Below the pieces are notes generated by a model. The model was not told the DNA's origin, made no database searches, and was given only the letters and a program-made list of their open reading frames with translations. Both the position numbers and the translations under genes were made by a program. Below are positions 42,548 through 50,670 of a stretch of DNA of 64,000 bases, in pieces; positions within the stretch are counted from its first letter, which is position 1; each line of letters opens with the position of its first letter. This DNA is from an uncultured Megasphaera sp. (GTDB lineage: Bacteria > Bacillota > Negativicutes > Veillonellales > Megasphaeraceae): positions 41,506-105,505 of the forward strand of contig NZ_UQBH01000005.1 in the NCBI RefSeq assembly GCF_900539295.1, given 5' to 3'.

Positions 42548-43738
42548 TTATAAGCCGGCTTCCTTGCGAAGCGTTTCCGCTTTATCGGTCTGTTCCCAAG
42601 GCAGGTTGAGGTCGTTGCGACCAAAGTGGCCATAAGCAGCAGTCTGTTTGTAAATCGGCCGCTGTAAGTCGAGCATGGCGATGATGCCAGCCGGACGGAG
42701 GTCAAAATTCTTTTCAATGAGTTCGACAATTTTATCATTGTCCACCTTGCCCGTACCGAAGGTTTCGACGTGAATCGAAACGGGACGAGCGACGCCGATA
42801 GCATAGGCCAACTGGATTTCGCATTTGTCAGCAAGGCCGGCAGCGACGACGTTCTTGGCAACGTATCGAGCTGCATAAGCGGCCGAACGGTCAACCTTTG
42901 TAGGATCCTTCCCGGAGAAAGCACCGCCGCCGTGACGAGCCATGCCGCCATAGGTATCGACGATGATCTTGCGGCCTGTAAGACCGGAGTCGCCCTGAGG
43001 ACCGCCGATGACGAAACGGCCCGTGGGGTTGATGAAGAGTTTGGTCTTATCATCGAACAAGCCCTGAGGGAGTTCCGGTTTGATAACGAATTCGAGGAGG
43101 TCCTTTTCAATCTGTTCACGCGTGATTTCCGGACTGTGCTGAGCGGAAATGACGATGGTGTCGATGCGGACCGGTTTGCCGTCTTCGTATTCGACGGTGA
43201 CCTGGGTCTTGCCGTCCGGACGAAGATAAGCAAGGGTGCCGTCTTTACGAACACTGGCTAAGCGGCGTGCCAAACGATGTGCCAGGGAAACCGGCAAAGG
43301 CATGTAATCATCCGTTTCGTTCGTTGCATAGCCGAACATCATGCCCTGGTCACCGGCGCCGATCGTATCGAATTGATCCGAATTGCCGGCCTTCTTTTCA
43401 AGGGCATCGTCGACGCCCATGGCGATATCCGGAGACTGTTCATCGAGGGAGACCAAGACGCCGCAGGTATCGCAGTCAAAACCGTATTTCGCACGAGTAT
43501 AGCCGATGGAACGAATCGTTTCACGAACGATATGCGGGATATCGACGTAGCACGTCGTCGAAATTTCACCGACGACATGGACCATCCCGGTGGTCACTAA
43601 GGTTTCACAAGCAACGCGGGCATTTTTATCTTTTTCAAGAATGGCATCCAAAATGCTGTCAGAAATTTGGTCAGCCATTTTATCCGGATGCCCTTCGGTT
43701 ACGGATTCAGATGTAAAGAATTCACGATTTTTCACCAT
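42548..43738 (-). CDS. metK: S-adenosylmethionine synthetase
   Basis: 396 residues. FTSESVTEGHPDKMADQISD at the N-terminus, GAGDQGMMFGYA (signature 1) and GGGAFSGKDPTKVDRSAAYA (signature 2, P-loop-like) are intact. It makes SAM from methionine and ATP, feeding the methyltransferases and SpeD in this window. It is controlled by a SAM-I riboswitch at 43801-43897 and ends at its own terminator, so it is monocistronic. Confidence 0.98.
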   Translation of the reverse strand: MVKNREFFTSESVTEGHPDKMADQISDSILDAILEKDKNARVACETLVTTGMVHVVGEISTTCYVDIPHIVRETIRSIGYTRAKYGFDCDTCGVLVSLDEQSPDIAMGVDDALEKKAGNSDQFDTIGAGDQGMMFGYATNETDDYMPLPVSLAHRLARRLASVRKDGTLAYLRPDGKTQVTVEYEDGKPVRIDTIVISAQHSPEITREQIEKDLLEFVIKPELPQGLFDDKTKLFINPTGRFVIGGPQGDSGLTGRKIIVDTYGGMARHGGGAFSGKDPTKVDRSAAYAARYVAKNVVAAGLADKCEIQLAYAIGVARPVSIHVETFGTGKVDNDKIVELIEKNFDLRPAGIIAMLDLQRPIYKQTAAYGHFGRNDLNLPWEQTDKAETLRKEAGL

Positions 43739-43752
43739 GAGTTTTCCTCCTT

Positions 43753-43795
43753 AAAAAAAATTCCCCTCATTCATGACTGTCATGAGAGGGGCTTC
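43753..43795 (-). terminator. SAM riboswitch expression-platform terminator
   Basis: Minus strand: CCCCTCTCAT (43782-43791) pairs with ATGAGGGG (43763-43770), followed by AATTTTTTTT. It lies 15 bp before the metK start. Confidence 0.9.
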
Positions 43796-43800
43796 CAATC

Positions 43801-43897
43801 CCCATCTGCCAGTATAAGACTGCTGGAATTAGCACCTTTCATAATAGAAGGTTGCTGCGACATCATAGGGCCAGTCCCTCCGTCGTCTCTTGATGGT
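43801..43897 (-). ncRNA. SAM-I riboswitch (S-box)
   Basis: Minus strand: CCATCAAGAGACGACGGAGG, GACTGGCCCTATGATGTCGC, AGCAACC and GGTGCTAATTCCAGCAG match the S-box consensus. The closing helix CCATC (43893-43897) pairs with GATGG (43802-43806). It senses SAM and lowers metK transcription. Confidence 0.96.
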
Positions 43898-43919
43898 TCT
43901 TTATTTAATTTACTGGTTC

Positions 43920-43948
43920 ATTATAATTCAAACCACTCTATTTTGCAA
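43920..43948 (-). promoter_or_regulatory. metK promoter
   Basis: Minus strand: TTGCAA (43943-43948), a 17-bp spacer and TATAAT (43920-43925), starting transcription just ahead of the SAM-I aptamer. Confidence 0.7.
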
Positions 43949-44039
43949 GTTCTTTTTTGGTATAGCAAACATGAGTTCTCTCTTGACGACTAAGTTTTAA
44001 GAATGGCAGTACATCTTCAGGCTTCCTCTCAGAATGTTT

Positions 44040-44068
44040 TTTACATCCGCTGCAGAAAACGTTATAAT
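44040..44068 (+). promoter_or_regulatory. Promoter of the 554-residue modular protein gene
   Basis: TTTACA (44040-44045), a 17-bp spacer and TATAAT (44063-44068). The start of transcription falls about 20 bp before the ATG at 44097. Confidence 0.65.
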
Positions 44069-44096
44069 GAATAGATAGAAAGAAAGGATGATTGAG

Positions 44097-45761
44097 ATGA
44101 CCAAATTGCGGCCAAGAGATATATTTTTCAACGACCCTTATTTTGACTTTGCCACCCACTGCAAGACGGCAGACCTGCGTTTGGCCAAACGCGTAGAAAT
44201 TTGGGATAAATGGTACCGTACCCAAGGACTGGTAACGACCTTGCTGCAGCGGGAAAGCCTGGCTTTCATCCGCTACAATGACACCGACCGGGAAGAAGCC
44301 TTGATCTTCCGCATTTACGAGCGGACGCCGGACCGGCTGCTCATCAACACCTATTATGCCGCCAAGAAGGATACGACCGAAATCTATGCCGGCACGATCC
44401 GCTTTGAACGCTACGGAACGGCGCAGACGACGGGCAATGATTCCTACATGGGCATGATTGACCTCCTGATGTTAAAGACCGGCGATGAACTCCTGGGACT
44501 GAGCGACGTCTTCGAAGACATCCAGCAGGCCAAACACATGGCAGCCCAGGCGCTCGGCATCTACTTGATGTCCATCTACGACGGCCCCTGGATCGATGAC
44601 AGCGAAGCCGAGGCCAATAAAACACCGGCCATGATTGCCGGCGAAGAACGGGAAGAACTCCTTCAGCTGCGCCAAGAAAAAGCACAGATGGAAGCCGACC
44701 GGGAAGAACTCCTTCGCCTGCGCCTGGAAGCGCAGAACCGCAAGACCGTCCTGTCCGAACTGGAACGGCTGCGCCAGGAACTGGATGAAGAACGAAACGG
44801 CCGCGAACAGGACTTCCAGCGGTACGAAGCCACCCTCCGTCAACAAGAAGAATATACGGAGCGAATCAAAGAAAAGGCCGCCAGCCAAGTATCGGAACTG
44901 TTGACCCTGCGCCAGACCCTCCGTAAATATCAGGAAAATCCCGAATTAGCGAAAAAGGCCGCCGCCCCTGCCGAAGCGGTAAAACCCGCGGCAGCTCCGA
45001 CAGCTGCAGCACCGGAAAAAGCGGCAACGCCCGAAAGAGCAGCAACACCAGAAAAATCAGCAGTGCCGGAAAAACCGGCGTCCCCTGTAAAACCGGAAGT
45101 ATCGACGCCGCCGACAGCGTCCGTGAAATCGACGGAACCGGCAGCAACCTCGTCCACGCAAGCAACAGCGGCAGCGTCGGTGAAATCGCCATCACTCTCG
45201 AAATCGGCTGAACCGGTACACTCATCGTCAACACCGGCATCCTCAACCGAATCGGTGAAATCGGCAGACTCATCGAAATCGTCCGAACGAGCAAGCGCAT
45301 CGTCAACGCCGGCAGCCTCGACAGCATCCATAAAATCGACACCGGCAGCGGAATCGGCAGCCCCGACAAAATCGACCGAATCGGTCAAACCGTCCCCAGC
45401 CAAGAAACCGACGGCCGACCGGGGACTCGAACTGCCGTCCTTTATGACTCAAAAGGACTACACGCACAGCCTCGACCGCTTCCTGGCAGGACGCCAAATC
45501 GCCTTGGCCGGCGGAACTTCCGAATGGCAGCGCCGTATCAAGCACCGCTTCCCGACGGCTATCGCCCTCAGCGGGCATACAGGTGATGAAAGAATCCTGC
45601 GGGCCTCGACCCTCTTAGTCCTCAACTTGAGCGAAGGCCAGACGGATATCATCAAATGGGCTATGGCCGCTGCCCGCGACATGGGCTGCCCCTATCTCCC
45701 CATTAAGACGACGAATTTAAACGGCTTTGCCAAGGCCGTCGTAGAATACGCCCAAAAATAA
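44097..45761 (+). CDS. Unrecognised modular coiled-coil protein, DUF2325-like C-terminus
   Basis: 554 residues from the ATG at 44097 (AAAGGA 8 nt upstream; the ATG at 44088 overlaps that site). Regions: about 1-170 a soluble unknown domain; about 180-280 a charged heptad-rich coiled coil (EELLQLRQEKAQMEADREE, LERLRQELDEERNGREQ); about 285-440 a low-complexity Ala/Ser/Thr/Pro/Lys linker with SVKS, SSTPA and EKPA-type repeats; about 455-554 a compact domain (RQIALAGGTSEWQRRIKHRF ... PYLPIKTTNLNGFAKAVVEY) resembling DUF2325 Rossmann-like domains. No membrane segment or signal peptide is seen. Monocistronic. Function unknown. Confidence 0.85.
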   Translation: MTKLRPRDIFFNDPYFDFATHCKTADLRLAKRVEIWDKWYRTQGLVTTLLQRESLAFIRYNDTDREEALIFRIYERTPDRLLINTYYAAKKDTTEIYAGTIRFERYGTAQTTGNDSYMGMIDLLMLKTGDELLGLSDVFEDIQQAKHMAAQALGIYLMSIYDGPWIDDSEAEANKTPAMIAGEEREELLQLRQEKAQMEADREELLRLRLEAQNRKTVLSELERLRQELDEERNGREQDFQRYEATLRQQEEYTERIKEKAASQVSELLTLRQTLRKYQENPELAKKAAAPAEAVKPAAAPTAAAPEKAATPERAATPEKSAVPEKPASPVKPEVSTPPTASVKSTEPAATSSTQATAAASVKSPSLSKSAEPVHSSSTPASSTESVKSADSSKSSERASASSTPAASTASIKSTPAAESAAPTKSTESVKPSPAKKPTADRGLELPSFMTQKDYTHSLDRFLAGRQIALAGGTSEWQRRIKHRFPTAIALSGHTGDERILRASTLLVLNLSEGQTDIIKWAMAAARDMGCPYLPIKTTNLNGFAKAVVEYAQK

Positions 45762-45812
45762 AAAAACGGCAGGAACCTGCAGACAGATACTGCGAGTTCT
45801 TGCCGTTTTTTT
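45761..45812. terminator. Bidirectional intrinsic terminator
   Basis: AAAAAACGGCAGGAAC (45761-45776) pairs with GTTCTTGCCGTTTTTT (45795-45811). It serves the modular protein gene on the plus strand and the nitroreductase gene on the minus strand. Confidence 0.88.
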
Positions 45813-45835
45813 ATTCAGTTAAACCGAAGCTTACC

Positions 45836-46504
45836 CTATTTTACCCAAGTAACGATGTCTTCCATGGCCTGGCGTGTCTTCGCATGAGGTTCTTCAGCAC
45901 GGTAGCCGAAGCCGGCCATGACCGAAACGCCGAAGTGTTCCCGATCGAGCAGGCCTTCGTCAGCCAGCATGGCTTCGACTTTTTCTCGATGAAAGCCTTC
46001 AATGGGGCAGGAATCGACGCCGAGCATGGCTGCCGTCGTCAGCATATTGGCCAGTGCCAGGTAGGTCTGTTTGCTGGCCCAGTCAAAGATGGCCCGATCG
46101 CTTTCCAGTAAGTTGAAATCGTCTTTCTGGAAGGCTTCAAAGGCGGCTTTTCTCCCCTGCTCCGCATCTTCCGGCAAGTGCTGGATATCTCTCATGATGT
46201 GGGTGATATACGGCGAACTGTATAAGGTATCGACTTTCTTGCGAGCCAGCAGGATTACAAAGTAGCTGGCCCCTTTCAAGCTGTTCTGGGCTCCCCAGGC
46301 GATGGGAAATAATTTATCCTTAATGTCCTGTCGTTCGATGACTAAAAACTTCCACGGTTCAAATCCAAAGGAGCTCGGCGATAAGCGGCCCGCTTCCAAA
46401 ATGGTGTTGAAGTCGGCGTCGGATACCTTTTTAGAGGCATCAAAACTCTTAGTGGCATGTCTGAAGTTAAAGGCTTTTAAAATATCGGCTGCTGCAATGG
46501 TCAT
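45836..46504 (-). CDS. Nitroreductase family (NfsB-like) flavoprotein
   Basis: 222 residues from the ATG at 46504 (AAAGGA 9 nt upstream); the in-frame ATG at 46525 includes the site and is rejected. The FMN-dependent nitroreductase fold: FRHATKSFDASKKVSD, LEAGRLSPSSFGFEPWKFLV, LANMLTTAAMLGVDSCPIEG and GFGYRAEEPHAKTRQ. NAD(P)H-dependent reduction of nitro compounds or quinones is the family activity; the natural substrate is unknown. Single gene. Confidence 0.93.
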   Translation of the reverse strand: MTIAAADILKAFNFRHATKSFDASKKVSDADFNTILEAGRLSPSSFGFEPWKFLVIERQDIKDKLFPIAWGAQNSLKGASYFVILLARKKVDTLYSSPYITHIMRDIQHLPEDAEQGRKAAFEAFQKDDFNLLESDRAIFDWASKQTYLALANMLTTAAMLGVDSCPIEGFHREKVEAMLADEGLLDREHFGVSVMAGFGYRAEEPHAKTRQAMEDIVTWVK

Positions 46505-46722
46505 ATGTACCCATCCTTTCCGCATAATACTATATTTACATTTAATTTTGAGTATTTATCTCATATATCGTTTATGATCTAAGTATAGCACAAGATAGTC
46601 AAAAGGTGAAGAACGTAATTTTTTCATATTGACTCAGGATAACCTGAGCTGTTTCTATTTTCCATACCTGAAACAGCAGCCCCCTTTTCCCCCAAAGGAC
46701 AGTCTCGACAATCGCCAATTGC

Positions 46723-46767
46723 AAAAAACCACCCTGCCAGGCCCTTACGGGCTCCTGACAGGGTGGT
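46723..46767 (-). terminator. Intrinsic terminator of the yicC-coaBC operon
   Basis: ACCACCCTGTCAGG (minus, 46754-46767) pairs with CCTGGCAGGGTGGT (46727-46740), followed by TTTTTT. It is 6 bp after the coaBC stop. Confidence 0.9.
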
Positions 46768-46772
46768 CTCAG

Positions 46773-47999
46773 TTATGCCTTTGTTTTGGAAGATTTGGCG
46801 TCGATAATCGCAGCCGCCCGGGCTACGATGATGGATGCCAGTTCGTCTTTGGTCATCTTTTCTAAGGTCTCCGAAGATCCGTCGGGGAAAAGCAAGGTAG
46901 CAATATTAGTCGTCCCTCGGAAGCCGGCGCCTTCGGCGCTGACATCGTTGGCGACGAGCATATCGAGGTTCTTTTTCTCGAGTTTCTTCGTACCGTATTC
47001 GATGACATTCGTCGTCTCAGCGGCAAAGCCGACCAAGACCTGATGGGTCTTCTTTTGGCCTAGTCCATAGAGGATATCGGGATTCTTAGTCATTTCAAGA
47101 TTCAGAACATCGTCGTTCTTTTTAATCTTGTTTTCAGCCGGATGGGCCGAACGGTAATCGGCAACGGCTGCGGCTTTGATGACTAAATCGCAGTCGTCAT
47201 AATACGATTCGACAGCCGCTTTCATATCGTTCGTACTGCCGACATCGATACGGCGTGCCAGGCCGACCGGCGTCTTTAAGTTATCCGTCGTACCGGCGAC
47301 TAAAGTGACTTCCGCTCCGGCTGCCACAGCGGCTTTGGCAATGGCAAAACCCATGCGGCCGCTGGAATGATTGCCGATGAAGCGGACCGGGTCGATCGGT
47401 TCCCGAGTCCCGCCGGCAGTGACGATGACTTTTTTGCCTTTGAGCAAATCGTTCTTACAAGCCAGCAGTTCGATGTAATCGACGATGACGCCCGGGTCGG
47501 GCAGACGGCCGATGCCTTCGATACCGCAGGCCAGGTATCCGCTGTCCGGCTCAATGAGATGATAGCCGAATTTTTTCAATTTGGCCATATTATCCTGGGT
47601 AATAGGATTCAAATACATATTGCTGTTCATGGCCGGTGCCATCAAAATCGGCGCCGTCGTCGCCATGACCGTCGTCGTCAGCATATCGTCGGCAATGCCG
47701 CCTGCAATCTTACCGATGATGTTGGCCGTAGCCGGGGCAATGACCAACACGTCGGCCCAGCGGGCCAAGGCGATGTGTTCGACGTTGAATTCAGGAACAT
47801 CTTCGAACATGGAAACGGCGACGGGATTTCCCGATATTTCCCGCAGGGTCAAGGGCGTAATCAACTCCGTTGCATGGGCCGTCATGATACACTTGACTTC
47901 GGCCCCTTCCTTGCGGAGCTGACTGGCAACGGATGCCGCCTTAAAGGCTGCAATGCCGCCCGTAATACCTAAGACAATCTTCTTCCCTTCCAAACTCAT
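46773..47999 (-). CDS. coaBC: Phosphopantothenoylcysteine decarboxylase/synthetase
   Basis: 408 residues from the ATG at 47999, 8 nt after GGAGG; the longer frame to 48080 would overlap rpoZ and is rejected. CoaC half (1-180): GITGGIAAFKAASVASQLRK, MAPAMNSNMY and the PDSGYLACGIEGIGRLPDP segment with the catalytic Cys. CoaB half (190-408): VTAGGTREPIDPVRFIGNHS. Two steps of CoA synthesis. Last gene of the yicC-remA-gmk-rpoZ-coaBC operon. Confidence 0.97.
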   Translation of the reverse strand: MSLEGKKIVLGITGGIAAFKAASVASQLRKEGAEVKCIMTAHATELITPLTLREISGNPVAVSMFEDVPEFNVEHIALARWADVLVIAPATANIIGKIAGGIADDMLTTTVMATTAPILMAPAMNSNMYLNPITQDNMAKLKKFGYHLIEPDSGYLACGIEGIGRLPDPGVIVDYIELLACKNDLLKGKKVIVTAGGTREPIDPVRFIGNHSSGRMGFAIAKAAVAAGAEVTLVAGTTDNLKTPVGLARRIDVGSTNDMKAAVESYYDDCDLVIKAAAVADYRSAHPAENKIKKNDDVLNLEMTKNPDILYGLGQKKTHQVLVGFAAETTNVIEYGTKKLEKKNLDMLVANDVSAEGAGFRGTTNIATLLFPDGSSETLEKMTKDELASIIVARAAAIIDAKSSKTKA

Positions 48000-48015
48000 G
48001 GCAAGTACCTCCGTG

Positions 48016-48225
48016 TCATTTAATGCCGTCGTGAGGGGCTTCGTAAGTAATTTTATCCTGGTCGATTTCTTCCATGGCAATGGATACTACTTTGGTCGTA
48101 TCGACATTTACCAGAGCATCATCGTGATCTGTCAGTTCACGTGCCCGTTTGGCTGCCAAGGTAACCAGTGTATATTTGCTGTCAACTTTCGTCATCAAAG
48201 ATTCGAGGGTCGGTTTAATTAACAT
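48016..48225 (-). CDS. rpoZ: RNA polymerase omega subunit
   Basis: 69 residues. MLIKPTLESLMTKVDSKYTL followed by VTLAAKRARELTD matches omega, which binds beta-prime and helps assemble RNA polymerase. Its place between gmk and coaBC is conserved in Firmicutes. Confidence 0.95.
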   Translation of the reverse strand: MLIKPTLESLMTKVDSKYTLVTLAAKRARELTDHDDALVNVDTTKVVSIAMEEIDQDKITYEAPHDGIK

Positions 48226-48241
48226 AGTTCATCTCTCCTAA

Positions 48242-48856
48242 TCATTTATACAATTCTTTCGTATGGGCAATGTTTTGGGCATTGCGCATGACTTTACACT
48301 GTTCGGCTTTTATGATGGATGCCGCTTCATCGATAGCCGCCGTCAAATCGTCATTGACGATGACATAGTCATAGCGGTCGATCCAATCCAGTTCTGCCCT
48401 GGCCTTGGACAGGCGGCCGGCAATGACTTCGTCCGTATCGGTCTTACGGCTGCGCAGCCGGTGTTCTAAGACAGAACGGCTCGGCGGCACGATGTAGATA
48501 AAGACGCCCTTGGGATAGCGCTCTTTGACCTGCATCGCCCCTTGGATGTCGATTTCCAGCATGACGTGCTGCCCTTCTTCCAGCATTTGGTAGACGTATT
48601 TCTTCGGTGTGCCGTAATAGTGGTCGTAGACCTTGGCATGCTCGAGAAAGGCGTCTTCTGCCAAGAGCTGTTCGAAGCGGGCATTGTCTGCAAAATAGTA
48701 ATTGACGCCGTCGACTTCGCCCGGACGGGGCTGACGGGTTGTCATAGAAATAGAATATTGGATATTAGGGAACTGGTCGCGCAGGGCCGCGCAAATCGTT
48801 CCTTTACCGGCTCCGGATGGACCGGACACGACGATGAGCAGTCCGGAATCGTTCAT
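48242..48856 (-). CDS. gmk: Guanylate kinase
   Basis: 204 residues from the ATG at 48856 (GGGAG 7 nt upstream); the longer frame to 48901 runs into remA. P-loop VVSGPSGAGKGTI, the GMP-binding SISMTTRQPRPGEVDGVNYY, and LEIDIQGAMQVKERYP are present. It converts GMP to GDP, following the purine pathway. Confidence 0.97.
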   Translation of the reverse strand: MNDSGLLIVVSGPSGAGKGTICAALRDQFPNIQYSISMTTRQPRPGEVDGVNYYFADNARFEQLLAEDAFLEHAKVYDHYYGTPKKYVYQMLEEGQHVMLEIDIQGAMQVKERYPKGVFIYIVPPSRSVLEHRLRSRKTDTDEVIAGRLSKARAELDWIDRYDYVIVNDDLTAAIDEAASIIKAEQCKVMRNAQNIAHTKELYK

Positions 48857-48860
48857 AGTA

Positions 48861-49151
48861 TTACTCCCTTTCTTCTTCCGCTGCATCGACGGGAAAGGCA
48901 TCGCTGCCTGCCGATATGATACGGTGGGAAATTGTTTCCGGCTGAAGAGCCGACAAGATGAGCCAGCCGTTGTCCATAACTACGACGGACCTCGTCTTGC
49001 GGCCGAAGGTCGCATCGATGAGGGTATTGCCGTCGCGGGCATCTTGGATAAGGCGTTTGATCGGCGCCGATTCCGGGCTGATCATGGCCACGACTTTATT
49101 GCCCATGACGACATTGCCGAAGCCGATATTTAATAAATTAAAATTCATCAT
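48861..49151 (-). CDS. remA: DUF370/RemA-type DNA-binding regulator
   Basis: 96 residues. NFNLLNIGFGNVVMGNKVVA and SAPIKRLIQDARDGNTLIDAT, then GRKTRSVVVMDNGWLILSAL match RemA (YlzA), a regulator of extracellular matrix genes in Bacillus; its role here is unknown. The ATGATG start overlaps the yicC stop. Position between yicC and gmk is conserved. Confidence 0.92.
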   Translation of the reverse strand: MMNFNLLNIGFGNVVMGNKVVAMISPESAPIKRLIQDARDGNTLIDATFGRKTRSVVVMDNGWLILSALQPETISHRIISAGSDAFPVDAAEEERE

Positions 49152-50035
49152 TCGATATTCTGCACCTGTTCGCGGATTTTTTCGATTTCATTTTTAAGCT
49201 GCAATACCGACTCGGTAACCGCTAAATCGCCGGCCTTGGAGCCGATGGTATTGGCTTCTCGGTTCATTTCCTGAATGAGGAAATCCAGTTTTCGGCCGAC
49301 TTCGCCTTCACTTTCCAGCATGCCCTGAAGTTGATTCAAATGGCTGCCGAAGCGGACGACTTCTTCCGTAACGTCGACCTTATCGGAATAGATGGCCACT
49401 TCCTGTAAGAGCCGATCTTCGTCAGGCACGGCGACCTTCACCTTTTCGATGAGCTGGCGGATTTTCTTTTCCAGCCGTTCTTGATAGGCTGCCGTCATGG
49501 CGTCCTTGCGGCCGGCAATGTCGTCGACAATCCCTCGAAGGACAGCCGCCCGGGCCAGCAAATCGCGGCCGATGTTAGCCCCTTCGCGGACCCGCATGGC
49601 AACCATGCTGTCTAAGGCCCCTTTCAAGGCCTCTTCAAAAGGCGGCCAGCTGGCATCCGTATCGATAGCCGGCGGCGTCTGGACGAACCAGTCTTTGGTC
49701 AGTGCCATAACCTCACCCAGCGAAACGGGACTTCCATCAAAAAAGCGCCCCTTAGCGCCTTCGAGAGCCAGCTTCACAGCGCCCAAAGCAGCATCGTTAA
49801 TCTGGATATCCGGCGGTGCCGGAGCAATATCTTGAACAGTAACAAAGACGTCGACTTTGCCCCGCTTCAAGACTTCCTTGATGCCGCTTCGCAGACGGTC
49901 TTCCAAAGCCAGGTAAGCATGAGGCATGCGTACGTTCAATTCTAAAAACCGTTGGTTCACTGCCCGCATTTCAATGGTAACAGCCAGTTTACCGTCGTTC
50001 CCGGTACCCCTGCCAAAACCAGTCATACTTCGCAT
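49148..50035 (-). CDS. yicC: YicC family endoribonuclease
   Basis: 295 residues. The N-terminus MRSMTGFGRG, EMRAVNQRFLELNVRMPHAY and the C-terminal RKLDFLIQEMNREANTIGSK are the family signatures. YicC proteins are endoribonucleases that act on structured RNAs and sRNAs. First gene of the gmk operon. Confidence 0.95.
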   Translation of the reverse strand: MRSMTGFGRGTGNDGKLAVTIEMRAVNQRFLELNVRMPHAYLALEDRLRSGIKEVLKRGKVDVFVTVQDIAPAPPDIQINDAALGAVKLALEGAKGRFFDGSPVSLGEVMALTKDWFVQTPPAIDTDASWPPFEEALKGALDSMVAMRVREGANIGRDLLARAAVLRGIVDDIAGRKDAMTAAYQERLEKKIRQLIEKVKVAVPDEDRLLQEVAIYSDKVDVTEEVVRFGSHLNQLQGMLESEGEVGRKLDFLIQEMNREANTIGSKAGDLAVTESVLQLKNEIEKIREQVQNIE

Positions 50036-50224
50036 GTTCGAACCCCCTTAATAACCTATTCAATATCTCATTATAGCCTATCTGGCGTCCCTATTGCAAA
50101 TTTTTTATCCCGATATCGGCATATGCCTTCTTTTTATGACGACCTTTCCAAGTGCGGACTGCGTCGAGATAACCTTCCCTGCCCGTCCGTCGATAACTCT
50201 ACGGAAATAAACAGCCTTACCCCT

Positions 50225-50288
50225 TTGCCTTTCCCATCTCTTTTGATACAATGAAAGAAAGGAGAGATTCACTATGAGGCGACCGTGA
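50225..50288 (+). promoter_or_regulatory. Promoter and 4-codon mini-ORF before the small membrane protein
   Basis: TTGCCT (50225-50230), a 16-bp spacer and TACAAT (50247-50252). Downstream, AAGGAGAG is followed by ATG-AGG-CGA-CCG-TGA (50274-50288), an ORF encoding only MRRP. It is in frame with the membrane protein at 50310, which has its own ribosome site. It is either a leader mini-ORF or a nonsense change near the start of a longer gene. Confidence 0.4.
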
Positions 50289-50309
50289 AAGACGTTGGGA
50301 GGTCTGCTT

Positions 50310-50555
50310 ATGAACAAGCATCACCAAGGTCTGTCCTTCTTGGATTTTATTTTATATGGCATCGAAATCATCTCTTCCCTCTGTATTTCCGTTCTCATCC
50401 TTATCATCGCCGTTCCCTTCATGGTATTCGCTGTCTATCTCTTCTGCCTGCTAGCCTTTCCCGCAGCCTGGGTCATTCCCCTTACGGCAGGCCTTCTCGT
50501 ATTTATCCTGCTCATCATGGTCATTTCGATTTGGTCCGAATGGCGAGACCCTTAG
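50310..50555 (+). CDS. Small two-helix membrane protein, unknown function
   Basis: 81 residues from the ATG at 50310 with GGGAGG 7 nt upstream. It has two long hydrophobic helices (about 12-45 and 48-75) and ends in a short charged tail (IWSEWRDP). No family recognised. It lies divergent from yicC and ahead of rqcH, with its own promoter and a terminator right after it. Confidence 0.7.
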   Translation: MNKHHQGLSFLDFILYGIEIISSLCISVLILIIAVPFMVFAVYLFCLLAFPAAWVIPLTAGLLVFILLIMVISIWSEWRDP

Positions 50556-50559
50556 GCCT

Positions 50560-50588
50560 AATCCCCTTCTGTCCGGAGGGGATTTTTT
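50560..50588 (+). terminator. Intrinsic terminator of the small membrane protein gene
   Basis: AATCCCCT (50560-50567) pairs with AGGGGATT (50577-50584), followed by TTTT. It is 5 bp after the stop. Confidence 0.8.
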
Positions 50589-50670
50589 CTATCTCTTCAC
50601 ATATCCCTATAAAACATGATATGATAAAAAGGATTGAATTTTTTAGTGTACCAGATAAGGAGGTACTCTT

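Noticed and set aside
46648..46677. Perfect 8-bp hairpin GCTGTTTC/GAAACAGC upstream of the nitroreductase gene
   Set aside because: No T tract or gene context that gives it a role; may be chance.
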